Assembly: GCA_949775045.1 (NCBI GenBank)
Contig: OX459101.1
Coordinates: forward strand, 14,816,942-14,880,941
Direction of reading: 5' to 3'
Length of the DNA stretch: 64,000 nt
DNA from: Metridium senile
Taxonomy: Eukaryota; Cnidaria; Anthozoa; Actiniaria; Metridiidae
The position numbers and the translations under genes were made by a program. The notes under the pieces are model-generated. The model saw only the letters and a list, made by a program, of their open reading frames with translations. It did not search any database and had not been told where the DNA came from. This document shows, in pieces, positions 21,967 to 34,424 of the stretch (positions are counted from its first letter, which is position 1; each line of letters starts with the position of its first letter).

Positions 21967-22545
21967 TATGCTTGCCATGCATGTTTGTAAGACATGTGGT
22001 TTTATGGAATACTGTAAAAAGACACAAATTCATGCTTGCCATGCATGTTTGTAAGACATGTGGTTTTATGGAATACTGTAAAAAAGACACAAAGTCATGC
22101 TTGCCATGCATGTTTGTAACACATGTGGTTTTATGGAATACTGTAAAAAAGACACAAATTCATGCTTGCCATGCATGTTTGTAAGACATGTGGTTTTATG
22201 GAATACTGTAAAAAAGACACAAATTCATGCTTGCCATGCATGTTTGTAAGACAATCATGTGGTTTTATAGAATACTGTAAAAAAGACACAAATTCATGCT
22301 TGCCATGCATGTTTGTAAGACATGTGGTTTTATAGAATACTGTAAAAAAGACACAAATTCATGCTTGCCATGCATGTTTGTAACACATGTGGTTTGATAG
22401 AATACTGTAAAAAAGACACAAATTCATGCTAGCTTGCCATGCATGTTTGTAAGACATGTGGTGTTATGGAATACTGTAAAAAAGACACAAATTCATGCTT
22501 GCCATGCATGTTTGTAAGACATGTGGTTTTATGGAATACTGTAAA
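21967..22545. repeat. Minisatellite, about 65-bp unit, nine copies
   Basis: Tandem copies of a unit that starts ATGCTTGCCATGCATG and contains ACATGTGGTTTTATGGAATA. Copies differ by single substitutions and a few small insertions. Confidence 0.95.
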
Positions 22546-22789
22546 CAATCAGTGAATGATATAATTTCATCTTATGGAGAGCTAAATAACACATTTATTT
22601 CTATTCATTTATTTTAGCAAATCAGCTCTAAACCTTTTTTCAGAATAAAGTACTTCTAAATTAATATATTAAATCCAACGGTTCTTAACATTTCAAATTA
22701 TGTTGTAGCATCAAAATGAATCCTGGTTTTGTGCTGGTAATGTATTGAATTAGAACTTATAGTTTCATTGATAATTCTAAATCAGTCAA

Positions 22790-24694
22790 TGGACTTTTGT
22801 ACTCATGTTTCAGACCACATGCCTGTATTTCATATTAAAAAAAACTAACAAATACAAAATCGGTACAAATCAACCTAACCAATACTCAAGAGTTATAAAT
22901 AACAAAAACTTGTAACATTTGTGTCAAAAGTCAGTAAACATCAGTGGAACCTCACTTACGACAATCCCAATGACGCCTATAACAGTTTTATCGATGAGTT
23001 AAATATTTTGTATAATGAATGTTTTCCACTTAAACAAAAACAGCATTCCAAGTTTAATAATAAACCATGGATAACAACTGGCCTACAGAAATTAAAAAAT
23101 AAGAATAAGCTTTACAAGAAATTTATTAAATCACCTACAGTTAAGAACCATGCAAAGGGAATTTAAAGAATATCGAAAAAATAAAATAAACAGCATGCTA
23201 AGAACGTCTAAAAGACAACATTATTTGTCAGCTATAGAAAAATCAAAATCAGATATAAAAGAAACACGGAAAATCTTGAAATCTTGCTTACTTAAAACCA
23301 ATAAACGTAGTGAAAACTGTCCTAACACTTTTGAAATTAATAACGTTAAATCCACAGCAAACCTCAGATGAATTTGCTGAATACTCTCCAAACATCGGCG
23401 CCAGCAAGTTATCAAAAAATATTCGAGAGATCAATATTTATGCTATAAGTGATCTAAAACAAAATTCTTAAAATGGCTGGGTTTTTTTTCAATCCCACTA
23501 CACCAGATGAAATTGAAAGAATAACAATATCACTTAAAAATAAAAATAAAAAATAGTTGTGGTTTTGATGGTCTGAATATTAAAGTTAGTAAGGCTGTAA
23601 CCCCACATTTATCAAACATTTTTAGTAACTTAATCAATCTCTCTTTTTAAACTGGGATAGTCCCTGATAAACTGAAAATTGCTAAAGTTATACCAACTAT
23701 ATATTTTACCATGTCTATCAAAACTATATGAAAATGTGGTTTATAATAGACTTATTTCATACATTAATAGCCAGAACATACTAAACAAAAATCAATACGG
23801 CTTTCGAAACAATCATTCAACACAAATGGCAATTATCAACTTCATTGAAAAGATTACAAATTCAATAGATAATGGTTTCACTTCAATTGGAATTTTCTTA
23901 GATCTTTCAAAAGCTTTTGATACAATAAATCATGATATATCACTAAAAAAGTTGAACTTCTATGGAATACGTGGTATACCATCAAACTGGCTGAATCATT
24001 ATCTATCAAATAGAAAGCAATTTGTTGATCTCAAATCACAAGTGGGGTATCGCAATTTCCATCCTTGGCCCATTGCTGTTCTTAATTCATATTAATGATG
24101 TCTGCCAATCAACTGACATCATGAATTTTACATTGTTTGCTGACGACGCAAATGTAATATATAAGTCAAAAAATTTGGCAACTTTTTATTCAACAATAAA
24201 TGAAGGGTTGAAAAAAATTATCTAACTGCTCAAATAAATTATCTGTCAATGTAAAGAAAACAAAATACATGTTTTTTGCATTTTTGCAACTCTAAAAAGA
24301 ATAAAAGTAAATCAAATAGCTTAGATGTAAAAATAAATGGTGTATTGTTGGAAACAAAATTCCTTGGTATCATAATTGACGATCAAATTAAATGGAAGTC
24401 ACATATAAATCATGTTTGCTCAAAGGGCATTGGTATCATCAGTAAAAAAATATTTCTTATTCCAAAATCTACACTTAAGACTCTCTATTATTCACTAATA
24501 TATCCATATTTGCATTATGGAATTATTGCATGGGGAAGTACATATCACAATAGACTAATATGTAGATTATGTAAACTTCAAAAAAGGTTATAAGACTAAT
24601 AACTAATTCGCCATATCGAGCTCAAATCAGAATCAATTCTCAAAATTAATGACATTATAGCAATGCAGATAGACAACAATCACAAAACAGGCCT
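22790..24694 (+). pseudogene. Decayed non-LTR retrotransposon (endonuclease end and reverse transcriptase)
   Basis: Fragments of a LINE ORF2 appear in shifting frames. The endonuclease C-terminus SDHMPVF is near 22813. The RT blocks are YGFRNNHST (about 23800), FLDLSKAFDTINHDI (23890-23940), ILGPLLFLIHIND (24060-24100), the catalytic FADDANV (about 24140) and KFLGIIIDDQIKW (about 24360). The style is that of the Jockey/CR1/L2 group. Several frameshifts and stops make it dead. It is interrupted at 24694 by an 8.3-kb element and resumes at 32999 with KLPHYFKEN. Confidence 0.88.
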
Positions 24695-25062
24695 ACTCTG
24701 GGGTCCAAAACCGTCGCGGCTAATGGCGGCATTAGGCGATATTGGGCGGTATTGGCCAAAAAAGAGCAAAATGTTGCAGTGGCTAATGGCAACATTAGGC
24801 GGTATTGGCCAAAAAGAGCAAAATATTGCAGCAAATGATGTTGATATCAGGCATATTAGGTGATGTTGGCAAAAAAGGAGCAAAATATTGCAACATTAGG
24901 TAATTTTGGGTGACTTAATTTAAACATTCATACATATATTTATATATACACAGGAAAAATTTTGAAATTTCCAACTTGGGAAAAAAATGGGATATTATTG
25001 GGATATTTGTGGGTTTTCCTTGGCATTTCCCATTATTGGAAAAGTGCTACCAAACCCAATTT

Positions 25063-25560
25063 GTGGACGAAATATTCCCAACTGAAATCCCATATTTGGG
25101 ATATCATTGTCCCAATGCATCCTTAAATTGGGTTTTTATGTGGACAAAATGTTCCCAGTAAAATCACATTATTTGGGATATCATTGTCCCAATGCATCCT
25201 CAAATTGGGTTTTTACGTGGACAAAATATTCCCAGTGAAATCCCATTATTTGGGATATCATTGTCCCAATGCATCATCAAATTGGGTTTTTATGTGGACA
25301 AAATGTTCCCAGTGAAATCCCATTATTTGGGATATCATAGTCCCAATGCATCATCAAATTGGGTTTTTATGTGGACAGAATGTTCCCAGTGAAATCCCAT
25401 TATTTGGGATATTATTGTCCCAATGCATCATCAAATTGGGTTTTTATGTGGACAAAATGTTCCCAGTAAAATCCCATTATTTGGGATATTATTGTCCCAA
25501 TGCATCATCAAATTGGGTTTTTATGTGGACAAAATATTCCCAGTGAAATCCCATCCATAC
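25063..25560. repeat. 77-bp tandem array, about six copies
   Basis: Units begin CCCAATGCATCATCAAATTG and repeat at exactly 77 bp (25111, 25188, 25265, 25342, 25419, 25496). Each contains TTCCCAGTGAAATCCCATTA, like the 84-bp array at the other end of the same element. Confidence 0.95.
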
Positions 25561-25992
25561 TAAATCCCAGCATTTACCAAATTGGGTTAATGTCTCAAAG
25601 ATGAAGCACACAGTAGGGCTAACAAACACCATCTTTTATTTAACATTAGCTCAGGTACTGTACTCAATAACTTGACAAATCATAATTACTAATAATAGAA
25701 AGTTGAACCTTAATAGTTTCATAATATTCAACAAACCTGAAAGTGTTCAATAATTTGTATTTACATATACCAGTACTAAACTAAGCTATGTATGTTACTT
25801 TTAAAGCGGCAATGAAACAAGCAAATAATGAACAAAACATACTGTATCTAACTCAAACAATGAACTTTCTTAAGATATGACTGTAGAATATATATGCTGT
25901 CAAAGTCTGTTTTTTGAAAACTAATAGTTAATGCAAACATAAACTAAGGTACTATAGGTTGATATACTCTTTCGTCAATTAAAAGAATGTCT

Positions 25993-28144
25993 TTAAATTT
26001 CAATCTCTTTTTGAACATGTAGATCGCTTTTCTTCAAGTTCTTATAGTTTGCACTATCATTGACTAATACATACTTACTAGAAATAAGTTTTTTAGCCAA
26101 AACTTGCATAAGTTTACTTGCAGTTAGAGAGATCAATACTTTGTTTTGAACCTGAAATTTTACTCTTAACAATTTAACTAGCTCATCTCTCCCCAATACC
26201 TTTCCTGTTACACTTTTTATCAATAAAGAAGCTGACATTTTTGTGATGCTATCAGCTGAAAGTGACCTCTCTAGTTTTGCAGGGGTTGATTCTTTTGACT
26301 GACTATCAAACAAAACCAACGTGTCATCAGTAGTATCCTGAGTATCACAATCCTGAGTATCACAATCCTGAGTATCATAATCCTGGGTTTCATAATCCTG
26401 AGAATCATCCTGAAATATATAGACAATTATGAGTGCACTTTTAACCTTAATTCTTATTATATTCAATTATATAATACATCCAAATGCCAATAGTATGTTA
26501 ATATTAAAGTGTAGTGTAGGATATACTATACATACTTTCATATGCTAACATGCCCACTTTTAGCATGTTTATCAGACAATGACACGTTAATTGGCGGTAT
26601 TCCTTTGATGTACTGTCGGGCAGTACAACAAAATAGGCTTGTCAGTATATGAAAGTAGGTGTGGCGACGGCACAAATTTTTCGTGGCCTGTCACAGTTCG
26701 GTGAGATCCGTAGTGGTACATAGGCGGATCCAGCACTAGTTCACTGATTTGCATCACAAAGCAAATTGGTGAAAATATCTACCATTTTATTTGGTGATGC
26801 AAATTTGTGCTGGATCCACCTGTGTAGTATGTGTCATATAATAATATTGTTTAGCAAATAAAGGTGCTGTCTTTATTTACATGTTTTAATATTACTTACC
26901 ATAGAAGGAAGGGGTGGACTTGACTTAATACTCTTTTTGACCTAGAATCAAATCAACCAAATTTTAAATAAAGCTTGTCAAATTTAGACAGAGTTTTTTC
27001 ATAAATACTAATACCTTTTTGGCAAACAGCAAGCTATCATGATCAGAGGAATTTGATTCATCAGGGGATTCATCTTCTGAACTGCTTGGTTGACTCTGCC
27101 AATTTTCAATGTAATGGCATCAATGTCAATATATTCACACAAGCACAAGATCAATCTGACTCTGACTATAAGTAACCTAGGGCAAACTACATATCATTAA
27201 AATTTTACTTACCACAACTTTAGGCTGAGAAGTTGCAGGTTTCTTGCAGTTTGACTTTTTTCTTTGGATCCCCTAATTTAATGAATTTTAAATAAGTACA
27301 ATTTTTATTGCTGTAAAACACCACAAGGTGAATTAGGTATCTTCAATAAAGATTATCATTATTAAATTGTTTATTTTTATAAATGCTATTAAATGCACAT
27401 AAAAATCTTACAATAAGACTTCATGGGAAAAGAGTTATGTTTATAGCTTTCTCTTGATATGATTATTATGATAAAGAAATAGTTAACTGTATTTTTGCAA
27501 GATATGTATACTTTCATCAGCTAGAATTTAAGGCCCTATATCCCTCTAGTAAAAATTAGTTCAAATAGTTATATTTCCGATGATAAGAATGTTTAATCCA
27601 TTGATCAACAACTCCCTGGTAGTATTTTTACCAATTAACTAGCCAAAATAGAACAAATTCAACAAATCGTGGATGGTACGTTATGGTAGTTTTCTTGGCG
27701 CCAAAAGTAGTGGTTTTAGTAACTTATATATTGGCTAACCAGGTTACGTTTTTCAACTCAATTCACCCCAAATTTTTGCAATCCTAAATAGTAAAAGGCT
27801 AAATAATAAACTGAATCTCATATCAAGTTAGGTTTGATTATAAACTTTCGCGTTTGAACTGCACATATTAATATTAAAGACGTGATAGCTGCAGGGAGGA
27901 CGGCACCAAACATACCTTCAAATTTCTTCGCGATAGCTTCGCCAAATAGCTTCTTCACTCTTTCAATTGGTGGTTTAATGCTTGTGTTTTCGGGTTGGTC
28001 ATTATCAAGATCCTGATCGGGTACTTGTTCGTTGTTGTTCATAATTATAATCGCCGTATTTATCCAAACTTCAGATCTATCTCGCCACAACTTTGCAAAT
28101 GGCCGGCAGATTGAAAGTCGGGTATAAAATTCTTTCCAAAGCAT
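25993..28144 (-). CDS. Spliced cargo gene of the nested element, function unknown
   Basis: Several minus-strand exons with good borders can be read. The first candidate (about 28040 leftwards) starts MNNNEQVPDQDLDND and has a donor AAG/GTATGT near 27917. Others are 27217-27274 (GIQRKKSNCKKPATSQPKVV), 27018-27095 (SQPSSSEDESPDESN...LLFAKK), 26900-26942 (VKKSIKSSPPLPSM) and the last, 25993-26410. The last begins DDSQDYETQDYDTQDC (an acidic repeat) and then has a helical region (LERSLSADSITKMSASLLIK...). The last four join in frame; the link to the first is uncertain. I recognise no family. Low-complexity acidic/serine stretches suggest a nuclear or regulatory protein, but that is a guess. Confidence 0.5.
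26715..26832. repeat. Small inverted repeat in the cargo gene
   Basis: TACATAGGCGGATCCAGCAC is mirrored by GTGCTGGATCCACCTGTGTA, with GATTTGCATCAC / GTGATGCAAAT continuing the arms. Likely a MITE. Confidence 0.7.
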
Positions 28145-28365
28145 GCCTATTTAGATGGTTAGTTCTGATTGGCTATGAACTCTATCCACATATAACCGAA
28201 ATGATGATTGGGTAAATCTTCCCGCCAAACAGCCTCGTTTTCAAGACTTTTTTCGAATAGATCCTTTTGTCGATAAAATTCTTTTCATGACGGATTTGAA
28301 AAAAAAAATTGTGATTACAAAATTTTCTATTTTTTGAAGAAAAGAAAGAAAGAAAAAAAAAACAA

Positions 28366-29970
28366 AGAAATATTTCCCAGAAATTCCCGATTATGGGATC
28401 TTATAGGGATATCAAAAACGATGTTTGACCCAATTTTGGGATTCTTGTGTGAAATATTTCCCAGAAATTCCCAATTATGGGATCTTATAGGGATATCAAA
28501 AACGATGTTTGACCCAATGTTGGGATTCTTGTGTGAAATATTTCCCAGAAATTCCCAATTATGGGATCTTATAGGGATATCAAAAACGATGTTTGACCCA
28601 ATGTTGGGATTTTTGTGTGAAATATTTCCCAGAAATTCCCAATTATGGGATCTTATAGGGATATCAAAAACGATGTTTAACCCAATTTTGGGATTCTTGT
28701 GTGAAATATTTCCCAGAAATTCCCAATTATGGGATCTTATAGGGATATCAAAAACGATGTTTGACCCAATGTTGGGATTTTTGTGTGAAATATTTCCCAG
28801 AAATTCCCAATTATGGGATCTTATAGGGATATCAAAAACGATGTTTGACCCAATGTTGGGATTCTTGTGTGAAATATTTCCCAGAAATTCCCAATTATGG
28901 GATCTTATAGGGATATCAAAAACGATGTTTGACCCAATGTTGGGATTTTTGTGTGAAATATTTCCCAGAAATTCCCAATTATGGGATCTTATATGGATAT
29001 CAAAAACGATGTTTGACCCAATGTTGGGATTTTTGTGTGAAATATTTCCCAGAAATTCCCAATTATGGGATCTTATAGGGATATCAAAAACGATGTTTGA
29101 CCCAATTTTGGTATTCTTTTGTGAAATATTTCCCAGAAATTCCCAATTATGGGATCTTATAGCGATATCAAAAACGATGTTTGACCCAATGTTGGGATTC
29201 TTTTGTGAAATATTTCTCAGAAATTCCCAATTATGGGATCTTATAGGGATATCAAAAACGATGTTTGACCCAATTTTGGGATTCTTGTGTGAAATATCTC
29301 CCAGAAATTCCCAATTATGGGATCTTATAGGGATATCAAAAACGATGTTTGACCCAATGTTGGGATTTTTGTGTGAAATATTTCCCAGAAATTCCCAATT
29401 ATGGGATCTTATAGGGATATCAAAAACGATGTTTGACCCAATGTTGGGATTTTTGTGTGAAATATTTCCCAGAAATTCCCAATTATGGGATCTTATAGGG
29501 ATATCAAAAACGATGTTTGACCCAATTTTGGTATTCTTTTGTGAAATATTTCCCAGAAATTCCCAATTATGGGATCTTATAGCGATATCAAAAACGATGT
29601 TTGACCCAATGTTGGGATTCTTTTGTGAAATATTTCCCAGAAATTCCCAATTATGGGATCTTATAGGGATATCAAAAACGATGTTTGACCCAATTTTGGG
29701 ATTCTTGTGTGAAATATCTCCCAGAAATTCCCAATTATGGGATCTTATAGGGATATCAAAAACGATGTTTGACCCAATTTTGGGATTCCTTTGTGAAATA
29801 TCTCCCAGAAATTCCCAATTATGGGATCTTATAGGGATATCAAAAACGATGTTTGACCCAATTTTGGGATTCCTTTGTGAAATATCTCCCAGAAATTCCC
29901 AATTATGGGATCTTATAGGGATATCAAAAACGATGTTTGACCCAATGTTGGGATTCTTTTGTGAAATACT
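28366..29970. repeat. 84-bp tandem array, about 19 copies
   Basis: Units start GAAATATTTCCCAGAAATTC and contain GGGATATCAAAAACGATG. Since 84 is divisible by three and the unit lacks a stop in one frame, a 603-codon open frame spans the array, encoding a 28-residue repeat. Single-base variants are distributed between copies. I treat it as satellite rather than a protein gene. Confidence 0.93.
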
Positions 29971-31005
29971 GCCAATTTACTCCCAATATTGGGAAATTGT
30001 TGTAAATTGCTTTATTCGTTGTTTTTTTCTCCAAAAAATTCCCAATTTTGTGCCAAAGATATCCCAACTTGGACCCAAAATTGGGAAATATCCCATTATT
30101 TTCCCAATTTTTTCAAAATTGGAAAATCAGATTTTTTTCCTGTGATATATACATAGTATTTTTCAAAAGTGTGACATATATATACAAGTGTGTGTGTGTG
30201 TATGGATATGTCTATTCTATAGGTAATATGACATATATAATGACATAAATATATAAAAAAAATTATAAGAATTTTGTAAAGTAATATATAGAAATAGATA
30301 TAACAACACATGACATCAATTATTTTTGTTTGTGCACACCAAGCAATTTTTTTATTCACAAACAGTTTTATTAACTGATGTTATGCTTTTCATAACATAT
30401 TGAATCATTTTATAAAACGTATTACTTTAGTAGTCAAATCAACACAATAGAAATATAAGATTAATTTAAGAGTATAGTAGTGCATCATAAGCTTAAGTGT
30501 ATTTCACATACATGAATAATGAAAGACCACTATGATTTGGCTTTAATCACCATATATCTGAATTATAATGCTTATCTTTGTGAAGTTTAAAGAAAGTTCC
30601 TTTGAACAGATGGAGCTTATTATAAAACATCTGACATTCTCTGCATTTATCATTTGTTCGTCTTATATGGTGACTAAAAAGAAGATAATATATTTCAGTT
30701 AAAGTTCAAACACAATAGAAAACAGAATAATTAATTAGATAATAATCTTAAATAATCTGAAGTGTACGTATTTTACGGGTTTATTTGTGTACACTTTTAG
30801 AGTAAAGGAGCTTGCTTACCTTTGGCATGGTGATTTCCCAATTCATTAGAGTAGAAAAGACTTAAGTTATGAAGCATTGCAGATGAAAAATTGACTGTAA
30901 CCTCAGACAAATGGTTCAGTGGATAATCTTAATTTGTTTTTAAAAGAAAATCTCATTTGCTTATCTACAAAAATGTATACAAAATACTAAACACAGTGAA
31001 AAATT

Positions 31006-31159
31006 ACACCGCTGATCAAAAGTAACGTGGAATTTACGTTGGTACTTCATGTACCATAACTAGTGTTTCATTTACACATACATATTTACTTGAAACCACA
31101 TAATATACCATACATGAAGTACCTACCTAAAATCCACACTACATTTGAACAGCGGTGTT
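31006..31159. mobile_element. MITE with ACACCGCTG ends
   Basis: ACACCGCTGATCAAA at the left is mirrored by TTTGAACAGCGGTGT at the right, with further pairing (TACTTCATGTA) inside; flanked by TA. Confidence 0.8.
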
Positions 31160-31604
31160 ACTTTTCACAATGGTAGTTGACACAAGTGACAAATTCTGTA
31201 GTTATGGGGAAATATAGGTTATTTTCAAAATGTGCCGGCCAGATATTGCCTCTTTGATGTCTTGATTTGATTTTGGAAATGTACAGGATCCTGGCTGATG
31301 ATAAGTATACCTTTTTACTTCTTTGTGAAATAAGATTATATAACTTCAACTCGATCACACGATGAGTGACTGCAAAATAATTAATCTAGTGAAATAGATG
31401 AACATTGTGTAATGCAACATACACGTTGATTTTACACCGTTTAATAGTCCAATGTTCTCTTTCCAATGAATCATTTTGCTCACTTTCATCAACAATATTG
31501 TGATACAAGCAACACTGCATCAGCATTAAAAATAGTGATTATTGACTTGAATTATTATTTCATTTTGTTTCATTTCACTATACAATCGTGAGGAATGCGT
31601 AATA

Positions 31605-31745
31605 AGTACAAACACTAAAAGTGTGCAGCACTTTGCACTATTTAGCAGTAAATAGTGTTGATTAGACAATAGAGAACAATAAAATTAGACTAATTTAGCA
31701 GTATTTAGTGGTATTTATGCTGCACACTTTTAGTGCTTGTACTCT
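31605..31745. mobile_element. MITE, AGTACAAACACTAAAAGTGT family, copy 1
   Basis: AGTACAAACACTAAAAGTGT at the left, ACACTTTTAGTGCTTGTACT at the right. Full relatives lie at 33429-33570 and 55193-55335. Confidence 0.85.
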
Positions 31746-31786
31746 AGTATTGTCTTGTACTCTAGTATGAATTAAAACGTTTAATT

Positions 31787-32276
31787 AGAGTGCTTACACT
31801 ATGTCCATGAAATAAAATGTAAATAGTAATACTAACTAATAGTTTTGACAGCTTTAGTAACAATACACAAGGGAAACCAAATACTCAAGACCATAGAAAG
31901 TTAATAGTTTATTCAATAGAGGCAAACTTTATTGTTTCATTATTCCATTTCAGCAGAGTAGTTTTCACAAACCCATGAAAAATGTAGTACTATTACAGTC
32001 TTAGAATTCTTTTGTTTTCTATTGTTTGAATCAGTCTATTACACTCTAATAAGTAAACTTTGCCAGTTTCATGGGTTATTAAATAAAGCATTAACTTTCT
32101 AAACTCTTGAATATTTGCATTGCTTTCCCTTTTGTATTGTTACTAAAGTTGTTCCAGTTGAGTGATAGTGACTCCAGGTAGTGACTTAAGCTACATGTAA
32201 TTATAGTCACTAAATAAAAACTATTAGTTAGTATTACTATTTAGTTTTTATTTCATGGACATAGTGTAAGCACTCT
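31787..32276. mobile_element. 490-bp palindromic MITE with AGAGTGCTTACACT ends
   Basis: AGAGTGCTTACACTATGTCC is mirrored by GGACATAGTGTAAGCACTCT. Pairing continues inward (GAAAGTTAAT, CAATAC) over much of the length. TA-rich borders. Confidence 0.85.
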
Positions 32277-32308
32277 AACTAGTAAATAGAGTAAACAGAA
32301 GGTATTTT

Positions 32309-32581
32309 ATGTATGTGGGTCTGATCCGCGGTTATATGATGTGTGTATGATTATGATTGTCGCGGAGAAATAAGCAATTTATGTAATTGCAATTATAGAA
32401 GCCCCCAAAAAAATTTGGGACTTCAACGGGATTTGAACCCATAGCTCAGTTGGTAGAGCATTGCACCGGTACTGCAAAGGTCATGGGTTCAAATCCCATT
32501 GAAGTCCCAAATTTTTTTCAGGCTTCTATAATTGCAATTACATAAATTGCTTATTTCTCCGCGACAATCATAATCATACAC
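32309..32581. mobile_element. Palindromic element with tRNA-like core and 14-bp direct flanks
   Basis: Arms from TGTGTATGATTATGATTGTC inward to TTGAAGTCCC are mirrored on both sides. The centre holds tRNA-like D-arm sequence (TAGCTCAGTTGGTAGAGC), a five-pair anticodon stem (TTGCA/TGCAA) with loop CCGGTAC, and a T-arm GGGTTCAAATCCC. The T-arm is also present, inverted, before the D-arm. The loop lacks the usual U33 and the acceptor stem is replaced by the palindrome, so it is not a working tRNA. ACAGAAGGTATTTT flanks it (32295-32308, 32582-32595). Confidence 0.75.
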
Positions 32582-32998
32582 ACAGAAGGTATTTTCTAAC
32601 CTGACCTTTTAATTCAGACCCATATTTTTGGTACATTTCAAGTACATGCATGTAAGAGTGAAGGAATATACAAATAGTATATTTGTAAGTCTCACTATAG
32701 CTAGAGTACTTGAGGTGACTATCAGAAATGTCCATATTTTAAATGCATTTATGCATGTGCATCCATGGTCAGGATCGATGGTCCAGTTGTTCCATATAGC
32801 TATAGGAGGAATTATTAATTCCCTTCTATAGCAGATATTTTTGAATTGATTTACCCAAAAGGAAAATAATGATGTTATAATATTAGATGATTTTAGAATT
32901 ATTACCGATAGGCGGCATTAAGTGGAATCAGGCGGTAATAGGCGGTATGTAGGCGGTAATAGGCGGTAATAGGGGAACATGGACCCCAGAGTAGGCCT

Positions 32999-33040
32999 AC
33001 AAAACTACCACACTATTTCAAGGAAAACTAGAATTTGTCA
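32999..33040 (+). pseudogene. LINE continuation after the 8.3-kb insertion
   Basis: Directly after the right-hand AGGCCT duplication the reading gives KLPHYFKEN then a stop. This resembles the LPxxF segment near the C-terminus of LINE ORF2 proteins and fits the broken retrotransposon left of the insertion. Confidence 0.5.
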
Positions 33041-33428
33041 ATTTGTCAATTGCTTACATGGGACCTTTGCTATAGAATGAGTATAGCAAATTAAAAGAAA
33101 AATGTAAAACATTAACAATTTCAAAAAATTAATCAAAAGTGAACTACTAGCTCAATACAATAGCAGCTAATTATTATTATTCTTAAATGGAAAATATGAT
33201 GATTTTGTGATTTAATAATTTATCAGACAGATTAAATAGTCATTTTTAATACAATAAATCAAAAATATACATTGTTATTATAAACAATTTCTATTAAAAC
33301 ATCTCTAACAAAAATGTATATTTTATATTTTATAATCTATACTTTTATATATAAACATACTATACAGTTATTTTATTATTTATCAAATGTTACAGTTCAA
33401 GAATTATATTATACATATTGTACAATTA

Positions 33429-33570
33429 GAGTACAAACACTAAAAGTGTGCAATACTTTGTACTATTTACCACTAAATAGTGTTGATTAAACAATAGAGA
33501 ACAAAATAATTTGCATAATTTAGCAGTATTTAGTGGTATTTATGTTGCACACTTTTAGTGTTTGTACTCT
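33429..33570. mobile_element. MITE, AGTACAAACACTAAAAGTGT family, copy 2
   Basis: GAGTACAAACACTAAAAGTG to CACTTTTAGTGTTTGTACTC, same interior (TAAATAGTGTTGATTAAACA) as copy 3 but inverted relative to it. Confidence 0.9.
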
Positions 33571-34314
33571 AGAATATACTGTACTAGTTAATTCATTATA
33601 TTTCAAATGTAAATTGTAAAAAGGGGTTTAATGCTTACAAACATTTTATGCTGTTTATTAGACTCCTATTCATAATCACCATAACACCTTATTAACTATG
33701 AATCAGAGATTATGTAATTAATTATGATGTGTGGGCAGTTGGTCAAATGATATTTTACCATGTATTAAGAAAATGTCCATGGTATAATTACAATGGACAT
33801 CTTCCAGTGCGGGCAGTTGAACATATGAAATGTTACCAAAATGCATTTGGTAGTTACTGGATACATTTTTATGATTTCTAACAATGTTTTCTAGTAATTT
33901 GTGTATACTTTTTAACACTTTTTTTGGTAATAAAATTATCTAAAACTGCATATATTTTCCAATTTTTGAAATCATGGTAAATAATTGAAAAATGGGTAAG
34001 ATTTGAATATTGGTACTTAAAAATTTAGATGTTATGTTCACTGAATGGCTAGTTCCCTCTGAAGTATTTATTAGCACGTGCTAGCACGTTTAACATACCT
34101 TTGCAAAGATACAATATTTGTACAAAAACTGTTGATAGCTAAACTTGAAATGTAAAGGAAAAGGGCTATAATTATATATATGTTTATTTGTTTATTTATG
34201 TATTTATTTAGTTATTTAGTGTTTTTTTTCAGCAAAATTTTCACTATTAGTGTACTCTTCTAGATTTTTATCAAATAATAAAAAATATATAAATGTAAAT
34301 ATAATAAATAGTTA

Positions 34315-34321
34315 TTTAGTT

Positions 34322-34363
<42 letters not shown>

Positions 34364-34372
34364 AGATTGATT
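34315..34372. repeat. (TGAT)n microsatellite
   Basis: About ten TGAT units downstream of the 34425 gene's stop codon. Confidence 0.9.
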
Positions 34373-34424
34373 ATTTTATAATTGTATCATTGTTTTTTTT
34401 ATAAATTCATTTTTTATACTTTTT

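Larger units (their letters stand above)
24949..30144. mobile_element. Nested 5.2-kb element, CACAGGAAAA ends, 7-bp target duplication
   Basis: CACAGGAAAA at the left is mirrored by TTTTCCTGTG at the right, and the ends continue with imperfect inverted TGGGAAA/TTTCCCA sequence. ATATATA flanks both sides (24942-24948 and 30145-30151). Inside are a 77-bp array at the left, a spliced minus-strand gene in the middle and an 84-bp array at the right. I recognise no transposase; it may be non-autonomous with cargo. Confidence 0.7.
24695..32992. mobile_element. 8.3-kb inverted-repeat element inserted into the LINE
   Basis: ACTCTGGGGTCCA at 24695-24707 is mirrored by TGGACCCCAGAGT at 32980-32992. AGGCCT flanks both sides (24689-24694, 32993-32998), consistent with a 6-bp target duplication. 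Subterminal GGCGGTAATAGG-type repeats occur at both ends. Its centre is a second element (24949-30144), and several small MITEs lie to the right. No transposase was recognised, so the superfamily is open. Confidence 0.7.

Noticed and set aside
28334..30145. 603-codon open frame made of 28-residue repeats
   Set aside because: It lies over the 84-bp satellite whose period is a multiple of three; there are no gene signals and its ends fall in transposon sequence.
32401..32508. tRNA-Thr gene (anticodon loop with GGT)
   Set aside because: No proper acceptor stem, U33 replaced by C, and the whole lies in a palindrome; treated as a tRNA-like element.
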